Assembly: GCF_900101505.1 (NCBI RefSeq)
Contig: NZ_FMZI01000013.1
Location: 1 to 64,000 of the forward strand
DNA: 64,000 nucleotides
Source: Antarctobacter albus
GTDB lineage: Bacteria; Pseudomonadota; Alphaproteobacteria; Rhodobacterales; Rhodobacteraceae
Reading direction: 5' to 3'
The first letter of the stretch is position 1. Each line of letters starts with the position of its first letter. Shown piece after piece: positions 33,788 to 43,095 of this stretch. The translations under genes were made by a program, and so were the position numbers. The notes below the pieces were generated by a model. It was not told where the DNA came from. It searched no databases and was given only the letters and a program-made list of their open reading frames with translations.

Positions 33788-34545
33788 ACGCGCCGCGCCC
33801 CCTTGCCACCCCGACCGCCGAGGCCCTGAGCAAGAGCGCGGTATCGCGCTACCTGCAATTGGCGGGCATGTTCCGCCGACGGATCGAACAGGGCGAATGG
33901 GCCCTGGACCAGCGCATTCCGACGATCACCGAACTTGCCGCCGATTGCGGCGTGGCCGCCGTGACGGTGCGCCGGGCGCTGGACATTCTCGAAGAGGACG
34001 GGCTGATCGAGCGGTTCCGCGCCAAGGGCACCTTTGTGCGACGCCGCCCCGAACGCGACACTTGGTGCGCCGTGAACACGGATTTCTCGGGCCTGCTGAT
34101 CGCGCGCTACAGCAGCCGGATCGAGGTGCTGGAGGATGTGCCCTCACCGCCTCCCGCTTTCCTGAGCGAGGGCGACTGGCCCGGTGTCAGTGCCCCGAGG
34201 TATCGCCGCATCCGCCGCCGTCACTGGCGACAGGGCGCGGCCTTCCTGGTGGCGGATCTCTATGTCGAGGCGGGCGCCTATGCTGCCCTGCCGGAAGGCG
34301 CTCTGGCGTCCATGACCGCGATGCAGATGGCCTCGGCGGTGCCGGGGCGGGCGATTGCGGCGGCGGAACAGGAACTGACCGTGACCGGCGCCGACCTCTC
34401 GGTGGCAAACGAACTGTCGGTGCGACTGGGAGAGCCTATGGCGCGGGTCGTGCGCGTCGCGGTCGACGAGGCCGGACTGCGGTTCCTTGCGGTCGAGGGC
34501 ATCTATCGCGGTGACAGCGCGCGCCTGCGCGTGACGCTGAAATGA
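33784..34545 (+). CDS. GntR-family regulator, HutC-type (UTRA), first paralogue
   Basis: 253 residues. Winged HTH at about 20-85 (IPTITELAADCGVAAVTVRR, then FRAKGTFV), followed by a UTRA ligand domain (about 100-245) ending in YRGDSARLRVTLK. It is strongly similar in its DNA-binding part to the second GntR gene at 39482, so the two probably bind related sites. It sits inside the catabolic operon rather than in front of it, as a likely local sensor of pathway intermediates. It is overlapped with the upstream dehydrogenase by four bases. Confidence 0.9.
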   Translation: MNAPRPLATPTAEALSKSAVSRYLQLAGMFRRRIEQGEWALDQRIPTITELAADCGVAAVTVRRALDILEEDGLIERFRAKGTFVRRRPERDTWCAVNTDFSGLLIARYSSRIEVLEDVPSPPPAFLSEGDWPGVSAPRYRRIRRRHWRQGAAFLVADLYVEAGAYAALPEGALASMTAMQMASAVPGRAIAAAEQELTVTGADLSVANELSVRLGEPMARVVRVAVDEAGLRFLAVEGIYRGDSARLRVTLK

Positions 34546-34564
34546 CAGAACGGAAAGGGCAGTG

Positions 34565-35383
34565 ATGACGACGGACGTTCCGGGCCGGATCAAGACGGTT
34601 GCGAATGGAGAGGCGCGTATCGCCTACGCGGTCTGCGGCTCTGAAGAGCCGAGTGCGGTGACACTCTGCCTCGTGGCCTCGACAGGGCGCGGGCCAGAGG
34701 ATTTCGCCCACCTGGCCGCGCATCTGGCGGAGGCCGGTCTGCGCGTTGTCCTGCCCTGGCCGCGCGGCACGGGCGGCAGCACGGGTGCGCTGGACGGTAT
34801 CGACTTTCACGACCTGGCCGCCGATGCCGGCGCCGCGCTGCAGGCCGAGGCCGGTCCGGGCGGTGCGGTGATCGTCGGTCATGCCTACGGTTGCTGGATC
34901 GCGCGGACCCTGGCGCAGGACCGGCCGGACCTGGTTGACGGGATCGTGCTGCTGGCGGCGGGCGGCGGCAAATGGGCGCCGGAACTCTCCCGCGCGATCG
35001 AGGTTGCGATGGACCCGGAGGCGCCAGAGGCCGACAGGCTCGCCGCGCTGCAACTGGGGTTCTTCGCCGAGGGGCACGACCCGCGCCCCTGGCTGTCGGG
35101 ATGGTCCGGTGAGCTGGTGCGCGCGCAGAGGGCCGCCCGTGCAGCGACCGACCGTGACAGTTGGTGGCCCTCGGGCCGCGCGCCGATCCTGGACGTCGTC
35201 GGCCTGCAGGACCCGTTTCGCCCGGCAGATGGGCGCGAATTCTACCTGCACGAGTTCGCCCCCCGGGTCGAACTGGTGACCGTGGACGGGGCCAGTCACG
35301 CGCTGCCCGACGAAAAGCCCGCCGGAGTGGCGGCAATCATGGTGCCCTGGATTCGCGCCCTGCGCGCCGGGACGCCTGACTGA
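34565..35383 (+). CDS. Alpha/beta-fold hydrolase lacking the nucleophile serine
   Basis: 272 residues with the alpha/beta-hydrolase topology (VVLPWPRGTGGS at about 62-73; late DGASHALPDEKP with the expected His at about 245). At the nucleophile elbow, where GxSxG is normal, the sequence is GHAYG (about 107-111), with alanine in place of serine. Some family members, for example RutD, also have a GHAxG elbow. The protein may therefore use another nucleophile, act on a non-ester substrate, or be non-catalytic. The Asp of the triad could be in VVGLQDPFRPAD. It is between gntR and the fadJ-like gene. Confidence 0.75.
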   Translation: MTTDVPGRIKTVANGEARIAYAVCGSEEPSAVTLCLVASTGRGPEDFAHLAAHLAEAGLRVVLPWPRGTGGSTGALDGIDFHDLAADAGAALQAEAGPGGAVIVGHAYGCWIARTLAQDRPDLVDGIVLLAAGGGKWAPELSRAIEVAMDPEAPEADRLAALQLGFFAEGHDPRPWLSGWSGELVRAQRAARAATDRDSWWPSGRAPILDVVGLQDPFRPADGREFYLHEFAPRVELVTVDGASHALPDEKPAGVAAIMVPWIRALRAGTPD

Positions 35384-35405
35384 GACCTACGAAAGGGCAG
35401 AAGAC

Positions 35406-37499
35406 GTGAATACGATGGTCACATCCGACCACCCGGCGGCAGCGCGGGGCCGGGTCGCTTTCGTCATGCAGGACGGGATCGCCGTCCTGACGATCGACAA
35501 TCCGCCGGTAAACGCTGGATCGCTGGGCGTGCGCCTCGGTGTCGTTGCCGGCATCGCGGCGGCGCAAGAGGCGGGCGCCCGGGGCGCGGTCCTGATCGGC
35601 GCGGGCCGGACGTTCATCTCGGGCTCGGACCTGCGCGAATTCGGCCGTCCGCTGGAACAGCCGGAACTGCCGGACATGATCGCCAGTATCGAGGCGGCGC
35701 CCTTTCCCGTGGTCGCGGCCTTGCACGGCGTGGCGCTGGGCGGCGGGTTGGAACTGGCCCTGGGCTGTGACTGGCGGATCGCGGCGCCGGGCACCAAGGT
35801 CGGTTTGCCGGAGGTGTCGCTGGGCTTCATCCCGGGCGCGGGCGGGACGCAGCGCCTGCCGCGCCTTGTCGGCCAGTCCCGCGCCATCGACCTGATCTGT
35901 CGTGCCTCCCGCATCCCCACCGAAGAGGCGCAGGAGATCGGGCTGATCGACGCCATCGCCGAGGGGGACCTGCTGCAAGCGGCATTTGCCATCCTGGCCG
36001 AGGGGCGCGGCAAGCGCCTTGCCAAGAACCTGACACCGCCAGAGGAAACGCCCGAGGCCATCGATGCCGTGGCCACCAAGATGCTGGCACGCGGCGGCAA
36101 GAGGCCCAACGTGGCCGAGGCGATCCGGCTGGTCCGCGCCTCTGGTGGTGATGCCGATGCGGCGCTTGCCGAGGAACGCGCGGTCTTTCATCGGCTGCGG
36201 TTGAGCGAGGATGCCTTCGCCCTGCGCCATCTTTTCTTCGCCGAGCGCAAGGCGGCCTCTGTCGATGGTCTGGACATGGCGCAGGCCCGCGACGTGACCC
36301 GCGTCGGTGTGGTCGGCGGCGGGACGATGGGGCAGGGGATTGCCCGCGCCTTCCTCGCCGCCGATCTGCCGGTGGTCCTCGTCGAACGGGATCAGGAGGC
36401 GCTGTCCAGCGCGCTGGAGCGGACAAGGGCCGGGATCGACCGCCAGGTGGCCTCGGGGCGCCTGTCGCAGGAGGTGGCCGAGGGGCGCAAGGCGGCCCTC
36501 GCCGGCACGGTGGACCACGCGGGCCTGGCGGGCTGCGACCTGGTGATCGAGGCGGTCTTTGAAGACATGGCCGTCAAGACGGCGCTGCTGGCGAGCCTGG
36601 AACAACATCTGCCAGACAGTGCGATCCTGGCCACCAACACGTCCTATCTGGACATCGACCAGATGGCGCAGGGCCTGTCCCGTCCCGACCGCGTGATCGG
36701 CCTGCATTTCTTCAGCCCCGCCGACGTGATGAAACTGCTCGAGGTGGTCCGCGCCGAACTTACCTCGGAGGCCGTTCTGGCAACCGGGCTGAAGCTGGCC
36801 CGCAGGCTGGGCAAGCAGCCGGTGGTGGCCCGCGTGGGAGAGGGCTTTGTCGGCAACCGGATCTATGCCGCCTATCGCCGACGCGCCGAACTGCTGGTTC
36901 TGGATGGGGCCGCACCCGAGGCGGTGGATGCCGCCGCCAAGGCTTTCGGCTTTGCGATGGGGCCCTTTGCGGTCTCGGACATGTCGGGACTGGATATCGC
37001 CTGGGCCATGCGCAAGCGGCAAGCCGCGACACGCGACCCGAAGGCGCGCTATGTCACCATCCCCGACCGCCTCTGCGAGGCCGGGCGGCTGGGCCGCAAG
37101 ACGGGAAAGGGCTGGTACGATCATTCAGGCGGCAAACCCGTGCCGGACCCGGAGGTTGCCGCCCTGATCGGGGCGGCGCGTGCCGACGCCGGGATTTCCC
37201 CGCGCAGCTATGACGCCGAGACGATCCAGCGACAGTTGCTGGCGGCCATCGTGAACGAGGCGGCCTGCCTGCTGGACGAGGGGATCGCGCAGCGGGCCTC
37301 GGACATCGACGTGGTGCTGACCAATGGATATGGCTTTCCCCGCTGGCGTGGCGGGCCGCTGTATTGGGCGGCCCGGCAGGACCGCGCGGCGCTGGAGGCC
37401 GATCTGGCCGACCTCGCGCAGGCCGTGGGCCATGGTTTCCGCGCCGGGCCGGTTGCCCGGACACTCGACCAGATCGACATCCCGACGGAGGGCCAATGA
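35406..37499 (+). CDS. Bifunctional enoyl-CoA hydratase/3-hydroxyacyl-CoA dehydrogenase (FadB/FadJ-like)
   Basis: 697 residues. N-terminal crotonase domain (about 15-190; GAGRTFISGSDLREF for CoA/oxyanion contacts and VALGGGLELALGCDWRIA), then a NAD-binding Rossmann domain (VGVVGGGTMGQGIARAFLAA, about 300-319) and a C-terminal 3-hydroxyacyl-CoA dehydrogenase domain to the end. This multi-domain enzyme hydrates enoyl-CoA and oxidises 3-hydroxyacyl-CoA in beta-oxidation-like routes. The start at 35406 is GTG; an ATG three codons on at 35415 is also possible. The thiolase gene overlaps its end by four bases, so the two form a beta-oxidation module. Confidence 0.92.
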   Translation: MNTMVTSDHPAAARGRVAFVMQDGIAVLTIDNPPVNAGSLGVRLGVVAGIAAAQEAGARGAVLIGAGRTFISGSDLREFGRPLEQPELPDMIASIEAAPFPVVAALHGVALGGGLELALGCDWRIAAPGTKVGLPEVSLGFIPGAGGTQRLPRLVGQSRAIDLICRASRIPTEEAQEIGLIDAIAEGDLLQAAFAILAEGRGKRLAKNLTPPEETPEAIDAVATKMLARGGKRPNVAEAIRLVRASGGDADAALAEERAVFHRLRLSEDAFALRHLFFAERKAASVDGLDMAQARDVTRVGVVGGGTMGQGIARAFLAADLPVVLVERDQEALSSALERTRAGIDRQVASGRLSQEVAEGRKAALAGTVDHAGLAGCDLVIEAVFEDMAVKTALLASLEQHLPDSAILATNTSYLDIDQMAQGLSRPDRVIGLHFFSPADVMKLLEVVRAELTSEAVLATGLKLARRLGKQPVVARVGEGFVGNRIYAAYRRRAELLVLDGAAPEAVDAAAKAFGFAMGPFAVSDMSGLDIAWAMRKRQAATRDPKARYVTIPDRLCEAGRLGRKTGKGWYDHSGGKPVPDPEVAALIGAARADAGISPRSYDAETIQRQLLAAIVNEAACLLDEGIAQRASDIDVVLTNGYGFPRWRGGPLYWAARQDRAALEADLADLAQAVGHGFRAGPVARTLDQIDIPTEGQ

Positions 37500-38701
37500 T
37501 GCAGCCTGTCTATATCTGCGATTACATCCGAACACCCATCGGCCGCTACGGCGGCAGCCTGTCCGGTATCCGCGCCGATGACCTTGGCGCCGTGCCGTTG
37601 AAGGCGCTTCAGGAGCGCCACCCGGCGCTGGACTGGGCAGAGGTGGTGGACGTGATCTATGGCTGCGCCAACCAGGCGGGCGAGGACAACCGTAGCGTTG
37701 CGCGCATGTCGCTCTTGCTGGCCGGTTTGCCAGAGACGGTGTCCGGCACCACGATCAACCGGCTCTGCGGCTCCGGCATGGATGCGGTGCTGGCGGCCTG
37801 GCGACGGCTGGCCGTGGGCGAGGGTGACCTGGCCATCGCCGGCGGGGTCGAAAGCATGAGCCGTGCGCCCTTTGTCATGCCCAAGGCAACCTCTGCCTTT
37901 TCCCGGGCCACCAGCGTCGAGGATACGACAATTGGCTGGCGCTTCATCAACCCGGTGATGCAGCGGCTCTACGGGACGGAGTCGATGCCCGAAACGGCCG
38001 AGAACGTGGCCGCCGATTTCGGTATCTCGCGCGTCGACCAGGACGCCTTTGCCCTGCGCTCGCAGGAACGGGCGGCGGCGGCCATCGCCTCGGGCGTGCT
38101 GGGCGAAGAGATCGTCCCGGTGCAGGTGCCGCAGCGGCGGGGGGACCCGCTGGTCTTTGACACGGATGAACATCCGCGCGCTTCGACCTTGGAAAAGCTG
38201 GGCAAACTGCCGGCCCCCTTCCGTGAAGGCGGGTCGGTCACGGCGGGCAATGCCTCTGGTGTCAACGATGGTGCGGCGGCGCTGATCCTGGCGACCGAGG
38301 CGGGGGTGAAACGCCACGGGCTGACGCCCTTGGCGCGGATCACGTGCGGGGCCACCGCCGGGGTCGCGCCACGCATCATGGGCATGGGGCCCGCACCCGC
38401 GACGGAAAAACTCTGTGCGCAGCAGGGGCTGACGCCCGCGGATTTTGACCTGGTGGAACTGAACGAGGCCTTCGCCTCGCAGGCGCTGGCGGTGTTGCGG
38501 CGGCTGGGCCTGCCGGATGACGCGGATCATGTGAACCCACGCGGCGGGGCCATTGCCCTTGGTCATCCTCTGGGCATGTCTGGCGCCCGGATCACCGGAA
38601 CCGCCGCCCGCGCACTGGCGCGGGGCGAGGGGAAACGCGCGCTTGCCACCATGTGCATCGGCGTGGGACAGGGAATCGCCATCGGGTTGGAGGCCGCCTG
38701 A
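37496..38701 (+). CDS. Acetyl-CoA acyltransferase (thiolase family)
   Basis: 401 residues. Active-site cysteine in NRLCGSGMDAVLA (Cys at about 91), His in GGAIALGHPLGMSGARITG (about 354), and the second Cys in MCIGVGQG (about 386). These match degradative thiolases, with PcaF/beta-ketoadipyl-type enzymes among close relatives. It follows the FadB/J-like gene with an ATGA overlap and probably cleaves the 3-ketoacyl-CoA product. Two adjacent ATGs (37496, 37499) are possible starts; the first overlaps the stop and is used here. Confidence 0.92.
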   Translation: MMQPVYICDYIRTPIGRYGGSLSGIRADDLGAVPLKALQERHPALDWAEVVDVIYGCANQAGEDNRSVARMSLLLAGLPETVSGTTINRLCGSGMDAVLAAWRRLAVGEGDLAIAGGVESMSRAPFVMPKATSAFSRATSVEDTTIGWRFINPVMQRLYGTESMPETAENVAADFGISRVDQDAFALRSQERAAAAIASGVLGEEIVPVQVPQRRGDPLVFDTDEHPRASTLEKLGKLPAPFREGGSVTAGNASGVNDGAAALILATEAGVKRHGLTPLARITCGATAGVAPRIMGMGPAPATEKLCAQQGLTPADFDLVELNEAFASQALAVLRRLGLPDDADHVNPRGGAIALGHPLGMSGARITGTAARALARGEGKRALATMCIGVGQGIAIGLEAA

Positions 38702-38702
38702 G

Positions 38703-39362
38703 ATGATGAAACTGCATTGGTCGCCGCGCTCCCCTTTCGTGCGCAAGGTCATGATCGTGTTGGAGGAAACCGGCCTGACGGAACAGGTGGAGCAGGTGCG
38801 GTCCGTGGTGGCCATGCCGCTGCCGCCGAACGAGGCGGTCATGGCGGACAACCCTTTGGGCAAGATCCCCACCCTAGTCACCGAGGAGGGCAAGGCGCTG
38901 TTCGACAGCCGCGTGATCTGCGAATACCTCGACCTCCGGGCCGGGACCGGCCTGTTTCCTGTGGACCCAACGGCGCGGGTGGACCAGCTGACCTGGCAGG
39001 CTCTGGGCGACGGGCTGACCGATATCCTGCTGCTCTGGCGCACCGAACTGACCCGTGAAACCGGCCCTTGGGAAGCGGTGACAGAAGGATGGTTGGCCAA
39101 GGTGCGTGCGTCGATGGCCCGGCTGGAGTCCGAGGTTCCGGATCTGAGAGCGTCGGGTTTCGGGATTGGCCATGTGGCGGTGATCTGTGCGCTGGGCCAG
39201 CAGGATTTCCGCTGGCCCGATTGCGGCTGGCGCGATCATTTCCCGGCGCTGGCCGCCTGGGAGGCGGAGATGGCCGCGCGCGCCTCCGTCTCCGCGAACC
39301 CGGTGGTCAACGACCAGGGCGAGGGGGAAAACGAAATCACCCTGGGCCGCCTGGCATTCTGA
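38703..39362 (+). CDS. Glutathione S-transferase family protein
   Basis: 219 residues starting MMKLHWSPRSPFVRKVMIVL. The N-terminal thioredoxin-like half (about 1-80) includes NPLGKIPTLV and DSRVICEYLD, the standard GST glutathione-contact region. The C-terminal helical half runs to the end. It lies two bases after the thiolase stop and is the last gene of the plus-strand catabolic operon. GSTs in such operons often detoxify or isomerise intermediates; activity here is unknown. Confidence 0.88.
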   Translation: MMKLHWSPRSPFVRKVMIVLEETGLTEQVEQVRSVVAMPLPPNEAVMADNPLGKIPTLVTEEGKALFDSRVICEYLDLRAGTGLFPVDPTARVDQLTWQALGDGLTDILLLWRTELTRETGPWEAVTEGWLAKVRASMARLESEVPDLRASGFGIGHVAVICALGQQDFRWPDCGWRDHFPALAAWEAEMAARASVSANPVVNDQGEGENEITLGRLAF

Positions 39363-39369
39363 ACATGGC

Positions 39370-39398
39370 CCGGGCGCGGGCATGATTCCCGCGCCCGG
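39370..39398 (+). terminator. Strong stem-loop at the end of the catabolic operon
   Basis: CCGGGCGCGGG and CCCGCGCCCGG form a perfect 11-base-pair stem with a seven-base loop, eight bases after the GST stop. No T-run follows, but the stem alone is strong. It separates the operon from the next gntR promoter. Confidence 0.55.
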
Positions 39399-39409
39399 TG
39401 CTTGATCTA

Positions 39410-39421
39410 AAAACTAGTTTT
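39410..39421. promoter_or_regulatory. 12-bp palindrome AAAACTAGTTTT upstream of the second gntR
   Basis: A perfect palindrome in an AT-rich stretch 61-72 bases before the gntR start. It is akin to AAACTATAGTTT at 49684, in front of the TRAP transporter genes. A likely operator for autoregulation by the GntR protein encoded just downstream. Confidence 0.55.
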
Positions 39422-39431
39422 ATTGATTGAA
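39414..39431 (+). promoter_or_regulatory. Shared motif CTA-N7-TGATTGAA
   Basis: CTA at 39414-39416 (inside the palindrome), seven bases, then TGATTGAA at 39424-39431. It corresponds to the sites at 29468 and 53228. Proposed as part of a GntR-regulated promoter set. Confidence 0.4.
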
Positions 39432-39481
39432 GAAGCGTCCAGCTCCCTCTATCCTTGTGTGACAGTGGCAAAGAGGGCGCG

Positions 39482-40234
39482 ATGGCCGGTATGAAGTCTG
39501 AAAATGCGACCGTGAAGGCGCTGCAAAAGAGCAACGTGTCGCGATACATCCAGCTTGCCAGCCTGTTCCGTCAGCGGATCGAAAGCGGCGAGTGGGAAGT
39601 GGGGGAAAAGATCCCCACGGTCAAGGAACTGGCCGATCAATGCGGCGTGGCGACGATGACGATCCGGCAATCGCTGGACATCCTCGAAAAGGAAGGCCTG
39701 ATCGAGCGCTACCGTGCCAAGGGCACCTTTGTCGTCGAACAACCCAAGCGTGATCTCTGGTGCGAGGTCAAGACGGACTGGACCGGCCTGCTGATCGCGC
39801 GCGACAACGCGGTGATCGAGATCCTGGGCGATGAACTTGGCGCGCAACTGCCCCGTCATGATGGTGATATCGGCAATGCCGCACCGGCCTACCGGCATCT
39901 CAAGCGCAGGCATAGTCGTGACGACCTGGCCTTTCTGCTGGCCGATGTCTACGTCGATGAACGCATCTGCGACCTGATACCGGAAGAGAATTACACCAAG
40001 GTCACGGCCATGCGGCTGGTGGCGGATCTGCCCGGGCAGACGGTGGTGAACGCCAACCAGATCGTCACCATCGGCGCGGCAGACCTTGAAACCGCTTCGC
40101 AGCTGAACATCTCGATCGGTGATCCGATTGCCCGCGTGCAGCGGACGGTGGTCAACCAGAACGGTGACATCATCATGCTGGCCAACGGGATCTATCGTGG
40201 CGACATGATGAAGATAGAGGTCAAGCTGCGGTAG
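39482..40234 (+). CDS. GntR-family regulator, HutC-type (UTRA), second paralogue
   Basis: 250 residues from MAGMKSENATVK. Winged HTH about 20-80 (IPTVKELADQCGVATMTIRQ, then YRAKGTFVV), UTRA ligand domain about 100-245. It shares the HTH and the start of the UTRA domain closely with the paralogue at 33784 (for example NVSRYIQLAS against AVSRYLQLAG). It lies alone between the GST operon and ilvD, with a palindrome in its own promoter, so autoregulation and control of the flanking catabolic operons is likely. Its effector is unknown but may be a pathway acid or CoA ester. Confidence 0.9.
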   Translation: MAGMKSENATVKALQKSNVSRYIQLASLFRQRIESGEWEVGEKIPTVKELADQCGVATMTIRQSLDILEKEGLIERYRAKGTFVVEQPKRDLWCEVKTDWTGLLIARDNAVIEILGDELGAQLPRHDGDIGNAAPAYRHLKRRHSRDDLAFLLADVYVDERICDLIPEENYTKVTAMRLVADLPGQTVVNANQIVTIGAADLETASQLNISIGDPIARVQRTVVNQNGDIIMLANGIYRGDMMKIEVKLR

Positions 40235-40271
40235 CGGGACTGGTCCGCGCGACCCCGTCAGTTCAAAGAAA

Positions 40272-40307
40272 ATGCGCCCCGAACCGGCAGTCCGGTTCGG
40301 GGCGCAT
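40272..40307. terminator. Bidirectional terminator between gntR and ilvD
   Basis: A perfect 16-base-pair stem (ATGCGCCCCGAACCGG against its complement, 40272-40287 and 40292-40307) with a four-base CAGT loop. It lies between the convergent gntR and ilvD stop codons. On the plus strand CTGTTTCC follows; on the minus strand TTTTCTTTG follows, giving a T-tract for ilvD. Confidence 0.85.
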
Positions 40308-40330
40308 CTGTTTCCAGCCGTCTCAGTCGA

Positions 40331-42172
40331 TCACGGGTCCAGGCGGACGGCCCCGTGGCTGGCATTGGCCACCAGCGAGGCATAGGCCTTGAGCGCGCGG
40401 CTGACCTTGCGCTTTCGCGGCTTGGCGGGTTTCCAGGCGGCGTCGCCCCTGGCCTCCATCTCGGCGCGGCGCGCTGCCAGGTCTTCGTCGCTGAGCGCCA
40501 CGTTGATCGTTCGGTTGGGAATGTCGATCTCGATCATGTCGCCTTCGACCAGCAGGCCGATGTTGCCGCCTTCGGCGGCCTCGGGCGAGACGTGACCGAT
40601 CGAAAGACCGGAGGTGCCGCCGGAGAAACGGCCGTCGGTGATCAGGGCGCAGGCCTTGCCCAGCTTCATGGATTTCAGGTAGCTGGTCGGGTAGAGCATT
40701 TCCTGCATCCCCGGCCCGCCACGCGGCCCTTCATAGCGGATGATGACCACGTCACCGGCCTGGATTTCCTTTCCGAGAATCCGGTTCACCGCCTCGTCCT
40801 GGCTTTCGCAGACCTTTGCCGGCCCGCTGAATTTCAGGATGCTGTCGTCCACGCCCGCGGTTTTCACCACGCAGCCTTCCTGCGCGATGTTGCCGAACAG
40901 CACGGCCAGGCCGCCGTCCTGGCTGAAGGCGTGTTCCTTGGACCGGATGACGCCGTTTTCGCGGTCCGTGTCGAGGCTGCGATAGCGGCTGGCCTGGCTG
41001 AAGGCCTCTGTGGTGCGCACGCCGCCCGGCGCGGCGCTGAACAGTTCGTGCACCTTGTTGTCCTTGGTGCGCGCAATGTCCCACTGGTCGATGGCCTCGC
41101 CGATGGTCGGCACATGGACGGTCGAAACATCGCGGTTGATCAGCCCGGCATCGTCGAGCTGCCCGAGGATGCCGAAGATGCCGCCGGCGCGGTGCACGTC
41201 TTCCATGTGCACGTCGCCCACGGCGGGCGCGACCTTGCACAGGCAGGGCGTGATCCGGCTCAGCTTGTCCATGTCGTCCAGGGTGAAGTCCACCTCGGCC
41301 TCGCGGGCGATGGCCAGCAGGTGCAGCACCGTGTTCGTCGAGCCGCCCATCGCGATGTCCAGCGTCATGGCGTTCTGGAATGCGGCATGGGTGGCGATGC
41401 CGCGCGGCGTGACCGATTGGTCGCCGCCCTCGTAGTGGCGCTTGGCCAGGTCCACGATCCGGCGCCCGGCCTCCAGGAACAGGGCCTTGCGGTCGGCGTG
41501 GGTGGCCAGGGTCGAACCGTTGCCGGGCAGGGCAAGGCCCAGGGCCTCGGCCAGGCAGTTCATCGAGTTCGCGGTGAACATGCCGGAACAGGACCCGCAG
41601 GTCGGGCAGGCGTTGACCTCGAAAGCATTGACCTGTTCATCGCTCAGGTCGGGGTTCGCCGCCTGCACCATCGCGTCCACCAGGTCGACCGCGATGTCTT
41701 TGCCGTCGACATTGACCTTTCCGGCCTCCATCGGGCCGCCGGAGACGAAGATCGCGGGAATATCGACGCGCATCGCCGCCATCAGCATACCGGGCGTGAT
41801 CTTGTCGCAGTTGGAAATGCAGATCATGGCATCCGCGCAATGCGCGTTGACCATGTATTCCACGCTGTCCGCGATGATCTCGCGCGACGGCAGCGAGTAG
41901 AGCATGCCGTCGTGGCCCATCGCGATGCCATCGTCCACGGCGATCGTGTTGAATTCCTTGGCGACACCGCCTGCCGCCTCGACCTCGCGGGCGACCATCT
42001 GGCCCAGATCCTTGAGGTGGACGTGGCCGGGCACGAACTGGGTAAAGGAGTTCACGATGGCGATGATCGGCTTGCCGAAGTCGCCATCCTTCATCCCGGT
42101 GGCGCGCCACAGGGCCCGGGCGCCGGCCATGTTGCGTCCAGAAGTCGATGTCTTTGAGCGATAGGGTATCAT
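40331..42172 (-). CDS. ilvD: Dihydroxy-acid dehydratase
   Basis: 613 residues from [14 protein letters not shown], near the length of E. coli IlvD (616). Iron-sulfur cysteines are in [13 protein letters not shown] (about 118-130) and [20 protein letters not shown] (about 191-210). It performs the dehydration of 2,3-dihydroxyisovalerate or -methylvalerate in branched-chain amino acid synthesis. An extended reading to 42271 is not supported. It is probably the housekeeping copy rather than part of the catabolic set, although it lies downstream of that set on the same strand. Sugar-acid dehydratases of this family have a similar fold. Confidence 0.93.
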   Translation of the reverse strand: MIPYRSKTSTSGRNMAGARALWRATGMKDGDFGKPIIAIVNSFTQFVPGHVHLKDLGQMVAREVEAAGGVAKEFNTIAVDDGIAMGHDGMLYSLPSREIIADSVEYMVNAHCADAMICISNCDKITPGMLMAAMRVDIPAIFVSGGPMEAGKVNVDGKDIAVDLVDAMVQAANPDLSDEQVNAFEVNACPTCGSCSGMFTANSMNCLAEALGLALPGNGSTLATHADRKALFLEAGRRIVDLAKRHYEGGDQSVTPRGIATHAAFQNAMTLDIAMGGSTNTVLHLLAIAREAEVDFTLDDMDKLSRITPCLCKVAPAVGDVHMEDVHRAGGIFGILGQLDDAGLINRDVSTVHVPTIGEAIDQWDIARTKDNKVHELFSAAPGGVRTTEAFSQASRYRSLDTDRENGVIRSKEHAFSQDGGLAVLFGNIAQEGCVVKTAGVDDSILKFSGPAKVCESQDEAVNRILGKEIQAGDVVIIRYEGPRGGPGMQEMLYPTSYLKSMKLGKACALITDGRFSGGTSGLSIGHVSPEAAEGGNIGLLVEGDMIEIDIPNRTINVALSDEDLAARRAEMEARGDAAWKPAKPRKRKVSRALKAYASLVANASHGAVRLDP

Positions 42173-42325
42173 GCTGTCCTTCCCGCGCGATGAAACTTTG
42201 CCGGTTCTCTTATTCCGGAAATCCCGGGAAGGCCATCGCGCAAGAACCGGCTTGGCCGCAAGCCCGAACAAACGGGCTGGCGGATTGGTGTGTCGAACCT
42301 GCCGGGCGGCAGCGCCGCGGGCCGC

Positions 42326-43090
42326 TCAGCCTTTGAAGACCGGCGCGCGCTTTTCGCGGAAGGCCGCCATCGCCTCGGCGGTATCCTCGGAGGTGGACAG
42401 CGCCTTGGTCTGGCCCTGTTCGAACCGGTAGCCTTCGTAGATCGACACGCCTTCCGTGACCTGGAACGACTTCTTGGCCGCCCGCACCGCCGAGGGGCTT
42501 GCCTTGGCGATGTCAGTGGCGATGCCGCGCGCAGTCTCCAAAAGGTCCTCTGGCGCGACGCAGGCCGAGGCGACGTTCATCCGCAACAGCTCGGGGCCAT
42601 AGACGCGGCGCGCGGTGTAGATCATCATGCGGGCGTCGCTTTCGCCGAAATGCCGCCGCACATGGGTCACCCCCCCGGCGAGGCCGACCATGACCTCGGT
42701 CATCTGCAGGAATCCCTTTTCGGACGTCACGATGATGTCGCAGCACAAGGCGGTCACGCAGCCCGCGCCGATGGCCGCGCCGTTGACGGCGGCGATGATC
42801 GGCTTGGGGGATTCCAGCAGGCAGTCAAAGCTGGCTCGCACGCGGCGATTGTGCGCGGTGTAATGACCGGGGTCCTGCGTCGGACGTTCTGACAGGTCGG
42901 CGCCCGCGGAAAAGGCCTTGCCCTCGCCGGTGATCACGATGGCGCGCACATCCGAACGGTCGCCAAGCGCATCGACCACCTCGACCAGTTCTTCGCGAAA
43001 GCGGTTGTTCTGGGCATTTACCGGCGGGCGGGTGATGGTGATGGTGGCGATATGGTCGCTGACGTCCAGGGTCAGTGTCTCGTGGCTCAT
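42326..43090 (-). CDS. Enoyl-CoA hydratase/isomerase family protein
   Basis: 254 residues from MSHETLTLDVSDHIATITIT. Crotonase motifs: KAFSAGADLSER (about 60-71), GAAIGAGCVTALCCDII (about 105-121). The usual catalytic Glu positions of crotonase are not obvious, so hydration, isomerisation or another reaction are all possible. It is the last gene of the TRAP operon running from 49589, five bases after the flavin reductase gene. With the other CoA enzymes it probably acts on an enoyl-CoA of the imported substrate. Confidence 0.88.
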   Translation of the reverse strand: MSHETLTLDVSDHIATITITRPPVNAQNNRFREELVEVVDALGDRSDVRAIVITGEGKAFSAGADLSERPTQDPGHYTAHNRRVRASFDCLLESPKPIIAAVNGAAIGAGCVTALCCDIIVTSEKGFLQMTEVMVGLAGGVTHVRRHFGESDARMMIYTARRVYGPELLRMNVASACVAPEDLLETARGIATDIAKASPSAVRAAKKSFQVTEGVSIYEGYRFEQGQTKALSTSEDTAEAMAAFREKRAPVFKG

Positions 43091-43095
43091 TTTCG

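Noticed and set aside
33784-34545. First GntR considered as an AraC- or LysR-type regulator
   Set aside because: The winged HTH with GVAAVTVRR and a UTRA-type C-terminus fits GntR/HutC.
40331-42172. IlvD considered as part of the catabolic gene set
   Set aside because: Length, motifs and its own terminator fit the biosynthetic enzyme. Co-orientation alone is not enough to assign it to the pathway.
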